A stretch of 64,000 nucleotides of DNA from Rhizobium sp. P40RR-XXII (GTDB lineage Bacteria > Pseudomonadota > Alphaproteobacteria > Rhizobiales > Rhizobiaceae): contig NZ_JABAII010000001.1 in assembly GCF_012641405.1 (NCBI RefSeq), positions 124,001 to 188,000 on the forward strand, given 5' to 3'. How positions within the stretch are numbered: the first letter of the stretch is position 1; every line of letters begins with the position of its first letter. Position numbers and translations under genes: made by a program. The notes beneath the pieces are model-generated. The model searched no databases, had not been told where the DNA came from, and saw only the letters and a list, made by a program, of their open reading frames with translations. Below, in pieces: positions 53,845 to 63,472 of this stretch.

Positions 53845-56052
53845 TCAAAATTCCGGTTCGAGCATGATGGTCGCCAGCGGCGGCAGCGTTATGATCGCTT
53901 GTACGCCCCCTCCTGCGCTGACGGCCTGCACGCGCCCACCATTTCCCTTGCCGCTGCCGCCGTAGATGTCGGCATCGGTATTCAATATCTCGCGCCACCG
54001 CCCCTCAGCTGGCAAGCGCAAGGTGTAGTTCTCACGATAGACTGGCGTAAAATTGGTGATGACGGCAACCGGCTTTTCGCCCGGCGCCTTGCGGAGCCAT
54101 GCGAAGACCGAGTTTTCGAAATCATCGACGACAAGCCATTCGAAGCCATCGCCCTCGCAGTCGCGGGCATGGAGTGCCGGCTTGCTGCGATAGGTGAAGT
54201 TGAGATCGCGCACGAGACGCCGCATGCCTTCGTGCATGCGGTATTGCAGCAGGTTCCAGTCGAGCGCGCGCTCTTCGCTCCACTCGCTCCATTGGGCGAA
54301 TTCCTGACCCATGAACAGCAGCTTCTTGCCGGGATAGCCCCACATGAAGGCGTAATAGGCGCGCAGGTTGGCGAATTTCTGCCAGTCGTCACCCGCCATC
54401 TTGGCGATCAGCGATCCCTTTCCGTGAACGACCTCGTCATGCGAGAGCGGCAGGACGAAGTTTTCCGAGAAGGCGTAGATCAGCCCGAAGGTCAGTTCGT
54501 TGTGGTGATACCTGCGATGCACGGCCTCGCGGGAGAGATAGCTCAGCGTATCGTGCATGAAGCCCATGTTCCACTTGAAGCCGAAGCCGAGGCCGCCTTC
54601 GTGCACCGGCTGCGATACTTTCGGCCAGGATGTCGATTCCTCGGCGATCGTCATCACGCCGGGATGAGCCCCATAGATCCGCGTGTTCATCGACTGCAGG
54701 AAGCGGACCGCCTCGAGGTTCTCGTTGCCGCCATATTCGTTTGGAATCCATTCGCCATGCTTGCGGGAATAGTCGAGGTAAAGCATGGAGGCGACGGCGT
54801 CGACGCGCAAACCGTCCAGATGGAATTTTTCGGCCCAGTAGAGCGCATTGTTCAAAAGGTAGGCGAGCACCTCGGTACGGCCGAAATTGTAGATCGCTGT
54901 GTTCCAGTCAGGGTGAAAGCCCTTGCGCGGGTCTTCATGCTCATAGAGCGCCGTGCCGTCGAACCAGCGCAGGCCGTGTTCGTCGGTCGGGAAATGCGCA
55001 GGCACCCAATCCAGGATGACGCCGATGCCGACCTTGTGGCAGCCATTGACGAAGCGGGCAAAGCCTTCCGGCTCGCCGAAGCGGGCGGTCGGGGCATAGA
55101 GGCCCGTGGTCTGATAGCCCCAGGACGGGTCATAGGGATGCTCGGTGATCGGCAAGAATTCGATGTGGGTGAAGCCCATGTCGACGCAATAGGGGATGAG
55201 CCGCGAGGCAAGCTCGTCCCATGACAGCATCGAGCCATCGTCGCGGCGTTGCCAGGAGCCTGCATGCACCTCGTAGATGCTGATGGGCTGGCGGCGCTGG
55301 TCGACGCTTGCCCAATGCTCGCGGTGAGCCGAATCCTCCCAGACCTGGCTCAGCTCAATGGCCGTGATCGAGGCGGTCTTGGGGCGCAGTTCGCTGCGGC
55401 GGGCGAAGGGATCGGCCTTCAGCGGCAGCACCACGCCGTCATGGCCGCGGATCTCGAACTTGTAGGCAACGCCGGCCGGCACGTCCGGAGCAAAGATCTC
55501 CCAGATGCCTGAGTCGGAGCGAAAGCGCATGACATGGCGGCGGCCATCCCAATTGTTGAAATCGCCGACGACTGAAACGCGCTGCGCATTCGGCGCCCAG
55601 ACGGCGAAATGGAAGCCTTGGACGCCTTCGTGCTTCATCGGGTGGGCACCCATCCTGTCGAACAGGCGCAGATGCGTGCCCTGACGGGCGAAATAGTCAT
55701 CCATCGGCCCGAGGATCGGGCCGAAGCTATAGGGATCGGTCACTGCCCATTCCGCGTCGCCGCGCCTAGCGCGATAACGGACCGGCTGCTGCTTGCCGAG
55801 TTTCACATCACCCGAAAAGAAACCCGCCGGATCGAGGCAGTCCAATTCGCCGGCGACTGTGCCGTCCAGCGTCAAGGCGGTGACAGCTTCCGCGCCGGAG
55901 ATGAAACAACGCGCCACATAGCCGTCATCCGTCTTGTGGACGCCGAGGACGGCAAACGGATCGGAATGGGTGCCTTTGAGAATTGCAGCGATCTCGTCGG
56001 CCGAAATATCCCTCGACCCGGTGCCATCACCGTTCTTTTTAGGCTTCTTCAT
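53845..56052 (-). CDS. glgB: 1,4-alpha-glucan branching enzyme
   Basis: GH13 branching enzyme of 735 residues that makes alpha-1,6 branches in glycogen. CBM48 is at about 125-220 ([20 protein letters not shown]) after an N-terminal beta domain. The catalytic triad is in [17 protein letters not shown] (Asp near 410), [10 protein letters not shown] (Glu near 463) and [14 protein letters not shown] (Asp near 530). The ATG at 56052 was chosen because GGAGA precedes it and it overlaps the glgP stop by ATGA. A longer frame runs into glgP and is excluded. Confidence 0.97.
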   Translation of the reverse strand: MKKPKKNGDGTGSRDISADEIAAILKGTHSDPFAVLGVHKTDDGYVARCFISGAEAVTALTLDGTVAGELDCLDPAGFFSGDVKLGKQQPVRYRARRGDAEWAVTDPYSFGPILGPMDDYFARQGTHLRLFDRMGAHPMKHEGVQGFHFAVWAPNAQRVSVVGDFNNWDGRRHVMRFRSDSGIWEIFAPDVPAGVAYKFEIRGHDGVVLPLKADPFARRSELRPKTASITAIELSQVWEDSAHREHWASVDQRRQPISIYEVHAGSWQRRDDGSMLSWDELASRLIPYCVDMGFTHIEFLPITEHPYDPSWGYQTTGLYAPTARFGEPEGFARFVNGCHKVGIGVILDWVPAHFPTDEHGLRWFDGTALYEHEDPRKGFHPDWNTAIYNFGRTEVLAYLLNNALYWAEKFHLDGLRVDAVASMLYLDYSRKHGEWIPNEYGGNENLEAVRFLQSMNTRIYGAHPGVMTIAEESTSWPKVSQPVHEGGLGFGFKWNMGFMHDTLSYLSREAVHRRYHHNELTFGLIYAFSENFVLPLSHDEVVHGKGSLIAKMAGDDWQKFANLRAYYAFMWGYPGKKLLFMGQEFAQWSEWSEERALDWNLLQYRMHEGMRRLVRDLNFTYRSKPALHARDCEGDGFEWLVVDDFENSVFAWLRKAPGEKPVAVITNFTPVYRENYTLRLPAEGRWREILNTDADIYGGSGKGNGGRVQAVSAGGGVQAIITLPPLATIMLEPEF

Positions 56053-58511
56053 CCGGCTCTCCAGATTTCCTTGGCGTATTGGCGGATCGTGCGGTCGGAA
56101 GAGAACCAGCCCATGCGAGCAGTGTTGTTGATCGTCTTGGCGTACCATTCCGACGGATTGGCCCAGAGAATATCGACTTCGCGCTGCGCCGAGGCATAGG
56201 CATCGAAATCGGCGGCGACCATGAACCAGTCGTGGCTGTAGATGCCTTCGATCAGGCTGGCATAGCGGTTGCGGTCATCGGGAGAGAAGACGCCGGAGGC
56301 GATGGCCGACAGCGCCTGCGCGAGCTCGCGTGAACGCTCGATAATGGCGCGGGGATCGTGACCGTCGCTGCGCAGGTTGGCGACCTCGTCGGCCCGCAGC
56401 CCGAAGATGACGATATTGTCCTCGCCGACATTGTCGCGCATTTCAACATTGGCGCCATCGAGCGTGCCGATGGTCAGCGCGCCGTTGAGACCGAATTTCA
56501 TGTTGCCGGTGCCGGAGGCTTCCATGCCGGCGGTCGAGATCTGCTCGGAGAGGTCGGCTGCGGGAACCATGACTTCCGCGAGTGACACATTGTAGTTCGG
56601 CACGAAGACGATCTTCAGCAGGCCTCGCACCGACGGGTCATTGTTGACGACGCGGGCGACGTCGTTGATCAGCTTGATGATGAGCTTGGCGTTGTGATAG
56701 CTCGGCGCCGCCTTGCCGGCGAAGAGCTTGACGCGCGGCTGCCAGTCGAGCTCGGGATGCGAGCGGATCTGATCGTAAAGCGCCACGGCTTCGATGACAT
56801 TGAGAAGCTGGCGCTTGTATTCGTGAATGCGTTTGATCTGGATGTCGAACATCGCAGCCGGATCGAGCTTGATGCCCATGCGGCTGGCGACGAGATTGGA
56901 CAGCTGCACCTTGTTGGCACGCTTGACGGCGGCGAACTTCTCCTGGAAGGCGCTGTCGCGAGCGAATTGATCCAGCGGCTTCAGCTGCTCGGCATCGTCG
57001 AGGAAGGCGTCGCCGATGGCTTCGCGCACGAGGCCGGTAAGGCCCGGATTGCACTGCATCAGCCAGCGCCGCGGCGTAATGCCGTTCGTCTTATTGTTGA
57101 TGCGGTCGGGATAAAGCTTGTGCAGGTCGGCAAAGACCGTGACCTTCATCAGGTCGGTGTGGAGCGCGGAAACGCCGTTGATCGAATGCGAGCCGACAAA
57201 GGCGAGGTTGCCCATGCGCACACGGCGATCGCCGTTCTCGTCGATGAGCGAGATCGAGCGAATTTCCGTATCGCTGAAGTTACGCAGCTTGCGCGCCTCG
57301 ACAAGAATCTTGGCATTGATGGCGTAGATGATCTGCATATGGCGCGGCAAAAGCCGCTCAAACAGCGGAACCGGCCAGCTTTCCAACGCCTCCGGCAGCA
57401 GGGTATGGTTGGTATAGCCGAAGGTGTTTCTGGTGATATCCCAGGCCTTGTCGAATTCGAAGCCGTGGACATCGACGAGCAGGCGCATCATCTCCGTGAC
57501 GGAAACGGCCGGATGCGTATCGTTCAGCTGGATCGCAACCTTGTCGGCGAGATTGGTCAGATCGTCATATTGCTGCAGATGGCGGCGCAGAATGTCCTGC
57601 AGCGATGCGGAGGAGAAGAAGAACTCCTGGCGCAGGCGCAGCTCCTGGCCGGCGGGCGTTGCATCGGCCGGATAGAGAACGCGCGTCAGGCTCTCGGCCT
57701 TGTTGCTCTCGCGCAGCGCGCCGATATGGTCGCCGGCGTTGAAGGCATCGAGCAGGATCGGATCGATCGGTTGCGCCGACCAGAGGCGCAGCGTGTTGAC
57801 GCGCTTGCCGCGCCAGCCGACGACGGGCGTATCGAAAGCCGTGGCAATAACGCGCTCGGCCGGCTTCCAGACGTAGCGCGGCTGATCGTCATGGCCGTTG
57901 ACGGTCTCGACGGCGCCGCCGAAGCCTATTTCATAGGAGCTTTCCTGACGTTCGAATTCCCAAGGGTTGCCGTGCGCCAGCCAGGTTTCGGGCAGTTCCA
58001 CCTGCCAGCCATCAGCCATCTGCTGGCGGAACAGGCCGTGCACGTAGCGAATGCCATAGCCATAGGCCGGCACATCGACCGTCGCCATGGATTCCATGAA
58101 ACAGGCGGCGAGACGGCCGAGGCCGCCATTGCCGAGAGCTGCGTCGGGCTCGATGCCGGCGATGACGCGGATGTCGACGCCGAGCGAGGAAAGCGCGTTG
58201 GTGATTTCTTCCATCAAGCCGAGGTTGGAGATGGCATCACGCATCAGGCGGCCGATCAGGAATTCGAGCGATAGATAATAGACGCGCTTGGCGCCCGTCT
58301 CGTAAACGTTGCGGGTCGATTCAATCCACTTGTCGATGACGCGGTCACGAATGACCAAGATCGTTGCCGTCAGCCAGTCATGCGGCTTGGCGACCTTGGC
58401 GTCCTTGCCGATGCGATAGGTCAGGCGCTCGATGATTTCTTCGGCAAGGATTTCGGGGCGGGAACTGCGTGGGGCGGGAACGGGGAGATCGGCCGTCGTC
58501 AAGTTATTCAT
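56049..58511 (-). CDS. glgP: Glycogen phosphorylase
   Basis: PLP-dependent GT35 enzyme of 820 residues releasing glucose-1-phosphate from glycogen. The PLP Lys is in SGTGNMKFGLNGALTIGTLD (about residue 672); other blocks are YYLSLEFLIGRL (about 80-91), GNGGLGRLAACFMESMA and NGITPRRWL. The start is taken at ATG 58511, which gives the usual rhizobial N-terminus (MNNL); an ATG six codons upstream is possible. It heads the cluster glgP-glgB-glgC-glgA-pgm-(repeat)-glgX. The 297-base region upstream holds its promoter and the terminator of the preceding gene. Confidence 0.97.
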   Translation of the reverse strand: MNNLTTADLPVPAPRSSRPEILAEEIIERLTYRIGKDAKVAKPHDWLTATILVIRDRVIDKWIESTRNVYETGAKRVYYLSLEFLIGRLMRDAISNLGLMEEITNALSSLGVDIRVIAGIEPDAALGNGGLGRLAACFMESMATVDVPAYGYGIRYVHGLFRQQMADGWQVELPETWLAHGNPWEFERQESSYEIGFGGAVETVNGHDDQPRYVWKPAERVIATAFDTPVVGWRGKRVNTLRLWSAQPIDPILLDAFNAGDHIGALRESNKAESLTRVLYPADATPAGQELRLRQEFFFSSASLQDILRRHLQQYDDLTNLADKVAIQLNDTHPAVSVTEMMRLLVDVHGFEFDKAWDITRNTFGYTNHTLLPEALESWPVPLFERLLPRHMQIIYAINAKILVEARKLRNFSDTEIRSISLIDENGDRRVRMGNLAFVGSHSINGVSALHTDLMKVTVFADLHKLYPDRINNKTNGITPRRWLMQCNPGLTGLVREAIGDAFLDDAEQLKPLDQFARDSAFQEKFAAVKRANKVQLSNLVASRMGIKLDPAAMFDIQIKRIHEYKRQLLNVIEAVALYDQIRSHPELDWQPRVKLFAGKAAPSYHNAKLIIKLINDVARVVNNDPSVRGLLKIVFVPNYNVSLAEVMVPAADLSEQISTAGMEASGTGNMKFGLNGALTIGTLDGANVEMRDNVGEDNIVIFGLRADEVANLRSDGHDPRAIIERSRELAQALSAIASGVFSPDDRNRYASLIEGIYSHDWFMVAADFDAYASAQREVDILWANPSEWYAKTINNTARMGWFSSDRTIRQYAKEIWRAG

Positions 58512-58728
58512 ATTATCAACTCTCGCCATTTGTGATTTATATTCAGGGTGTTACGCCTGTGTAAATCAAATTGCCTTTCCGTTTCACTATCAGTTTACGC
58601 ACTGATGTAAAGCAGTTGCAACATGCGAGTTGGGCGGATGCCAAAATAGCCGCGAAAGATTTCACCTTTGCGGGAAAAGACTTGATTCCGATGATGTTTC
58701 GGGCTCTTATTCGCGCATCGATCAAACG

Positions 58729-58762
58729 AAAAGCCGCGCGATACTCGCATCGCGCGGCTTTT
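58729..58762 (-). terminator. Rho-independent terminator of the TadG-like gene
   Basis: A perfect 14-bp stem, AAAAGCCGCGCGAT (58729-58742) with ATCGCGCGGCTTTT (58749-58762), around six bases. On the minus strand it starts about 47 bases after the TadG-like stop, ends in TTTTCGTTT and separates that gene from glgP. A/T flanks make it potentially bidirectional. Confidence 0.88.
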
Positions 58763-58808
58763 TCTTTGTCATCCATCTCCGGTTGCTCGGCGCGGAGGAG
58801 AGGCGCGA

Positions 58809-60011
58809 TCACTTGGTCAGGAGCGTCATCTGCTTGGCTGCCTGGGCGCCGATGGTTTTGAAGGCGGCAACCAGATCGGACATTTGCTGCGCGTCGAAAT
58901 AGTTGGATGGGCTCGAGGCACAGGCGGCGAGCAGGGTCTGTCCGCGTGTCGGAGCCATGAAGGCGACGGTGTAGATCTGCACGCCAGCGTCTTTTGCGGT
59001 TTTGCACGTATTCAGCGTTTTTTGATCGGAACTTGCGTCGTTGTTTTCGCCGTCTGTCATCAAAACGATATATTTCTGAAAAGTCTTATTGCCGTTGTTG
59101 CTTTGTGCAGTTGCCTCGGCAGTAGCGGTAACACTGTTATAGGCCTTTTTCATCGGGACGTTCGATTCGGTGCCCCCTTCGGCGTTCAGTCCGCTCACCA
59201 CATTGGTACGGGTCGTTTTCGTTCCCCAATCGAGATTGCTGAAGCTGTCGACCTGGCTGCTCCAGGCAATGGCTGCTGTGCGAACATATTGTGACTGGGG
59301 ATCGGCAGCGTCCAACTGATCGAGAAGATTGCCAACTGCTGTCTTTAGCGCATCTATTTTCTTGATGTAGCAAGGGCTTATCGGATTTGGATACTGATAC
59401 AGACGGTTGCCGTTGGTATAATATTGCGTGCAGCTGGTTTTTGTCTTGTCGATGACATTCGTGTTCAGCAGCATCGATCCGGACTTATCGAGTGCAATTT
59501 CCATCGACAGGGCGGTTTTCTGAACGGCCGTTCCGCTCGTGCTTGAACTCGACGACGAAATTGTCATCGATGTCATGCCGAGCAGGCGGCTCATGCTGTT
59601 GACCGGCATGCCGTAGGAAGCGTCGACCGTAACAGTATAGCTCGTGCCGCCGGATGAATTGCTGCTCGATGTTACGGTGGTTAATGTTCCTGACTTCAAC
59701 GCATTCGCCGTCGTGGCATCTCCCGGTAGGTAGTTCGACATCTGGCCGAGGACGAAATTGTTGGCGAGATCCTTGGCTGATGTCGTGGTCGCGCTGCCAT
59801 CGGCAATCGCTGTCGCCGCCGCAAGCGCGGCGGAGTCCGTTGCTTCCTGAAGCTCGCTGTGTGACAGCGACATGTTGGTGATGTCTACCGCCATGCCACC
59901 CGCCGCTACCAGTACGGGTATCGAAATCGCCGTCAGGATGCCGAAATTTCCAGCTCTATCGCGTAGAAGTTGTTTTAATGCGCAAAGTAAATCAGAGCTG
60001 GCAACCATCAT
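58809..60011 (-). CDS. TadG-like pilus-assembly protein with VWA domain
   Basis: A 400-residue protein with an N-terminal TadE/TadG membrane anchor (RDRAGNFGILTAISIPVLVA, about 17-36, followed by AVDITNMSLSHSELQEATDS with the AALAAA helix) and a C-terminal von Willebrand A domain (about 165-395) whose MIDAS motif ALDKSGSMLLN is intact and whose later strand is YIVLMTDGENND. It would be inner-membrane anchored with its VWA domain outside. TadG-type proteins belong to Flp/Tad pili, but no other tad genes are near, so it is solitary. The start has two adjacent ATGs (60011, 60008). The 147-base region upstream is AT-rich. Confidence 0.88.
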   Translation of the reverse strand: MMVASSDLLCALKQLLRDRAGNFGILTAISIPVLVAAGGMAVDITNMSLSHSELQEATDSAALAAATAIADGSATTTSAKDLANNFVLGQMSNYLPGDATTANALKSGTLTTVTSSSNSSGGTSYTVTVDASYGMPVNSMSRLLGMTSMTISSSSSSTSGTAVQKTALSMEIALDKSGSMLLNTNVIDKTKTSCTQYYTNGNRLYQYPNPISPCYIKKIDALKTAVGNLLDQLDAADPQSQYVRTAAIAWSSQVDSFSNLDWGTKTTRTNVVSGLNAEGGTESNVPMKKAYNSVTATAEATAQSNNGNKTFQKYIVLMTDGENNDASSDQKTLNTCKTAKDAGVQIYTVAFMAPTRGQTLLAACASSPSNYFDAQQMSDLVAAFKTIGAQAAKQMTLLTK

Positions 60012-60158
60012 GTCCGCCTATCGAAAAAGTTGAGTCCTCAAGAACGGCGGAACTATCAAATACAGATATTAGTTGAACGTTTAAGCGGCAGGTTGATTTT
60101 TAACAAATTGCCTAATCTGGCGCGATTTGCTTCAGATTTTTACTACGTTAAGTATATT

Positions 60159-61037
60159 CTATTTTAGTGGAATGACATCTACTGCCTGAACGGCCTTCTG
60201 GCTGCCATAGCCTTTGAGCACCCCGATGACGGGTGCGACATCGGAATAATCGCGGCCATAAGCGACGACGATATGATCGGTGCCGGCGGGAATATTGTTG
60301 GTCGGATCAAGCTCGATCCAGCCTGCCGTCTCCCCGCACCAGACGCGCACCCAGGCGTGCATCGCATCGGCGCCCTCGAGCCGTTCCTTGCCGGGCGGCG
60401 GGATGGTGCGCAGAAAGCCGCTGACATAGCCGGCGGGGATGCCGAGGCTGCGAAGCGCAATGATCATCACATGCGAGAAATCCTGGCAGACGCCGCGCCG
60501 GAGACGGAAGGCCTCTTTCGGCGTGGTGTCGACCGTCGTCGCCTTCGCGTCGTAGGTGAAATCCTTGTGTATCTGGGCACAGACCGCATGAGCGATCTGC
60601 AGGGTCGTCAGATTGGTCGACCGCCACTGCCTGCTGTAATCGGTGATTTCACCCGTTTCCGGTAGACGCGGGCTGCTGCCGAGGAAATGGTGGGGCGAGG
60701 AAGGATCAACCGACCAGCAATCGTCGATTTCCTCGGGCAATTTGGCGAGCAGGGGCGAAAAATCCACGGCGACGGGCTGGCTTTCCACCTGCACACGCGC
60801 CTGCATGCGGATGTCGAGCCTTTCATGCGGATCGCGCACCAGGATCGAGGTTGCCGGATGCTGGAAGAAATCCGTGAAGTTCGATTGCTCGTCCGGGCCT
60901 GGAGTTATTTTCACCGAGCCGGCGATCAGCCGCTGCCGATGGGGCAGGGATAGCGGCATGACGCGCAATATGTGCCGGGCACCGCTTGCCGGCACGTCGT
61001 ATATGTAGCCCATGTGAAGCGAGAGGTCGTAGAGCAT
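60159..61037 (-). CDS. Transglutaminase-like cysteine protease-fold protein
   Basis: A 292-residue protein with a bacterial transglutaminase N-terminal beta domain (about 1-100) and the papain-like core. The catalytic triad is complete: Cys in RRGVCQDFSHVMI (about 187), His in ADAMHAWVRVW (about 225) and Asp in IELDPTNNIP (about 240). No signal peptide. The start is the ATG at 61037, four bases after the stop of the ATP-grasp/alpha-E gene, so they form one operon. Related proteins occur with circularly permuted ATP-grasp and alpha-E proteins in predicted peptide-modification loci. Activity may be hydrolytic or crosslinking. Confidence 0.9.
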   Translation of the reverse strand: MLYDLSLHMGYIYDVPASGARHILRVMPLSLPHRQRLIAGSVKITPGPDEQSNFTDFFQHPATSILVRDPHERLDIRMQARVQVESQPVAVDFSPLLAKLPEEIDDCWSVDPSSPHHFLGSSPRLPETGEITDYSRQWRSTNLTTLQIAHAVCAQIHKDFTYDAKATTVDTTPKEAFRLRRGVCQDFSHVMIIALRSLGIPAGYVSGFLRTIPPPGKERLEGADAMHAWVRVWCGETAGWIELDPTNNIPAGTDHIVVAYGRDYSDVAPVIGVLKGYGSQKAVQAVDVIPLK

Positions 61038-61041
61038 CACG

Positions 61042-63459
61042 TCATCCGAGATAGGTGCGTGCCAGCAGGTCGGAAAGCCGTTCCAATTCGCGCGCTAGCT
61101 GCTGATAGACTTCGACGGTCATCGTTTCGGGCGTCATCACGGCGAGACCCGAATGCAGTCGCATGGCCTCCCGATAGAAGGGCGACATCTGGCCGTTGAC
61201 GAAGGCATTCGGCAGCTGTTCCACTTCGCGATGGATCTCGTTCATCTGAAAGAGGATCGAGCGCGGATTGAGGGGGTCGAGCGCCAGGAGATCGGTCACC
61301 GTCAGGCGGGCGGTATTGACGTTGTAACGACGGCGGTGGGTCATGACGCTATCGCCGATTTCGAGCAGCATGTCGAGCGCTCCATCGGGCGCATCGGGGC
61401 CGGACAAATGGCCGAGCAGCCGTGTCATATGCAGGCCGCGCTCGATGTAGCGGCCGAGCGACAGAAAGCGCCAGCCGGTGAAGCGATACATGTTTTCGTG
61501 CACGAGGCCGGCGAAACCCGCAAGCTTGCGCAACAGGATCGTCATGGCATGGCTGGCGTCATCGCCATGCTTCACTCTTTCCTTGAAGCGGCGCGCGGTC
61601 TTGGCGAGGTCGTTCAGCGCGAGCCAGCCGTCCGGGGAAAACCGGTCGCGGATGTTGCTGGCTGAGTAGACGGCGCTGTCTATGTTCAGCAGCAGGCTTT
61701 CGGGCACCGCCTCCTCAGTGTCGATGTCGATGGCGGCGAGATAGGCGCTGACGTCGGCAAGCAGCGGCTGCTTCGGATCCGCCGCCTCGGCGAAACGGCC
61801 GTGCCAGGCGCGCAGGATGCGCAAGGCGCCTTCGGCGCGCTCGATATAGCGGCCAAGCCAGAAGAGATTGTCGGCGGCACGGCTCGGCAGGCTGCCCGGC
61901 ATGTTGCGGGTAAAGGTTTCTTCGGCCGGCAGCAGCGTATGCGCTTCGACCGGCTTGTCGGAGACGATCCAGACATCGGCGGCCGAACCGCCCGCCTGCA
62001 TGGCGATGGCCGCAACGTCATCGCCGCTGCCGATGCGGGCAAAGCCGCCGGGCATGATCTGCCAGCCGCTTTCCGTGCGGGCGGCGAAGACGCGCAGGCT
62101 CATCGGCCGCGGCGTCAGCCTGCCGTTGACCCAGGCCGGCGTGGTCGAAAGCGTGACGACCTCCTGGCCGACCAGCTTGTGACCTTCGGTCGCCAGCCAG
62201 TCCGCGATCGAATCGCGGGCGGTGCTGCGCAAAGTCGAGCCCAGCACGGACTGGCCGTTGTCATCGAAGAAGGGCATGCAGGAATAGGCCGGGCCTATGA
62301 CCATCTTCTCGATATCGGCGGCGACATGCTCGCGCTCGGTCTTCTGGCCGCACCACCAGGTGGCGATCGACGGCAGCTTCAATTCCTCGCCGCGCAGATG
62401 CCGACAGATGGTCGGCATGAAGGCGAGCAGGGCGCGTGTTTCGAGGACGCCGGAGCCGAGCGCATTAACGATGGTCACCGTCTGCGCCCGCAAGGCTTCG
62501 ATCATGCCCGGCGTGCCGATATGAGAGTGCTGGTTGAGCTCCAGGGGATCGGCATAGGCGGCATCGAGGCGGCGCCAGAGCACGCTGATCGGCCGCAGCC
62601 CCGCGACGGTGCGCACCATCAGCTGATCGTTGACGACGGTGATGTCCTCGCCCTCGAGCAGCATGAAGCCGAGATAGCGGGCGATGTAGGCGTGTTCGTA
62701 ATAGGTCTCGTTGGCAGGTCCCGGCGTCAGGACGGCGACGCGACCCTCGGCGCGGCGCTTGCCGCCAAGCAGGGCATCCCGAAAAGCGCCGAAGAAGGAG
62801 GCGAGGCGGTGGACCTTGGTTTCCGCATAGATATCGGAGAAGGCACGGGTGGTTGCGACGCGGGTTTCCAACGCAAAGCCGGCACCTGACGGAGCCTGCG
62901 CGCGGTCGGCCAGCACCCACCAGTTACCATCAGGGCCGCGGCCGACCTCGAACGCCAGGAAATGCAGATAGTGACCGTTCGCCGGCTTGACGCCGACGAG
63001 CGGACGCAGGAATTCCGAATTGGCCGCGATCAAGGCCGGCGGCAGCAGGCCTTCGCTGACCAGCCGGCCGTCGCCATAGATGTCGGCTATGACCTCTTCG
63101 AGCAGATCGGCGCGCTGGCGCAGCCCTTCCGAAAGCACTTGCCACTCGCGCTCATCGATGAGCACGGGAATATGAGATATCGGCCAGCCGCGTTCGCTGA
63201 CACCCGCCGCCCCGTAGGCGCGATAGAAAACGCCCGCATCGCGCAGATAGCGGTCGGCGCGGGCGAAGCGCTCCGTCAGCTCCTGTTCCGACATGCGCGA
63301 CAGCGCCGACAGGAGGTTCTGCCAGACCGGGCGGACAGCGCCTTTGTTGTCGACCATTTCGTCGGCGACGCCGGGCAAGGGACGATAGGCAAAGGCCGGA
63401 TCCTTGCCGGTTCCGGTCTTTACTTCGTCCCGCCGTTCCGTCGCCGGTTTTCTAGCCAT
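61042..63459 (-). CDS. Circularly permuted ATP-grasp + alpha-E fusion protein
   Basis: An 805-residue cytoplasmic fusion. The first about 470 residues are the circularly permuted ATP-grasp type 2 domain (DUF404/DUF407), with RVAVLTPGPANETYYEHAYI (about 242-261), LLEGEDITVVNDQLMVRTV and NALGSGVLETRALLAFMP (about 330-347). The C-terminal part from about 490 (SRAADNLFWLGRYIERAEG) is the alpha-E (DUF403) helical domain. ATP-grasp enzymes of this type are predicted to form peptide or amide bonds. It lies between the DUF2126 gene and the transglutaminase gene on the same strand, 13 and four bases apart. The product is unknown. Confidence 0.92.
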   Translation of the reverse strand: MARKPATERRDEVKTGTGKDPAFAYRPLPGVADEMVDNKGAVRPVWQNLLSALSRMSEQELTERFARADRYLRDAGVFYRAYGAAGVSERGWPISHIPVLIDEREWQVLSEGLRQRADLLEEVIADIYGDGRLVSEGLLPPALIAANSEFLRPLVGVKPANGHYLHFLAFEVGRGPDGNWWVLADRAQAPSGAGFALETRVATTRAFSDIYAETKVHRLASFFGAFRDALLGGKRRAEGRVAVLTPGPANETYYEHAYIARYLGFMLLEGEDITVVNDQLMVRTVAGLRPISVLWRRLDAAYADPLELNQHSHIGTPGMIEALRAQTVTIVNALGSGVLETRALLAFMPTICRHLRGEELKLPSIATWWCGQKTEREHVAADIEKMVIGPAYSCMPFFDDNGQSVLGSTLRSTARDSIADWLATEGHKLVGQEVVTLSTTPAWVNGRLTPRPMSLRVFAARTESGWQIMPGGFARIGSGDDVAAIAMQAGGSAADVWIVSDKPVEAHTLLPAEETFTRNMPGSLPSRAADNLFWLGRYIERAEGALRILRAWHGRFAEAADPKQPLLADVSAYLAAIDIDTEEAVPESLLLNIDSAVYSASNIRDRFSPDGWLALNDLAKTARRFKERVKHGDDASHAMTILLRKLAGFAGLVHENMYRFTGWRFLSLGRYIERGLHMTRLLGHLSGPDAPDGALDMLLEIGDSVMTHRRRYNVNTARLTVTDLLALDPLNPRSILFQMNEIHREVEQLPNAFVNGQMSPFYREAMRLHSGLAVMTPETMTVEVYQQLARELERLSDLLARTYLG

Positions 63460-63472
63460 GCACAGTTCCGTC

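Noticed and set aside
56694..58274. 526-codon open frame opposite glgP
   Set aside because: Shadow of a highly conserved gene; no protein family pattern.
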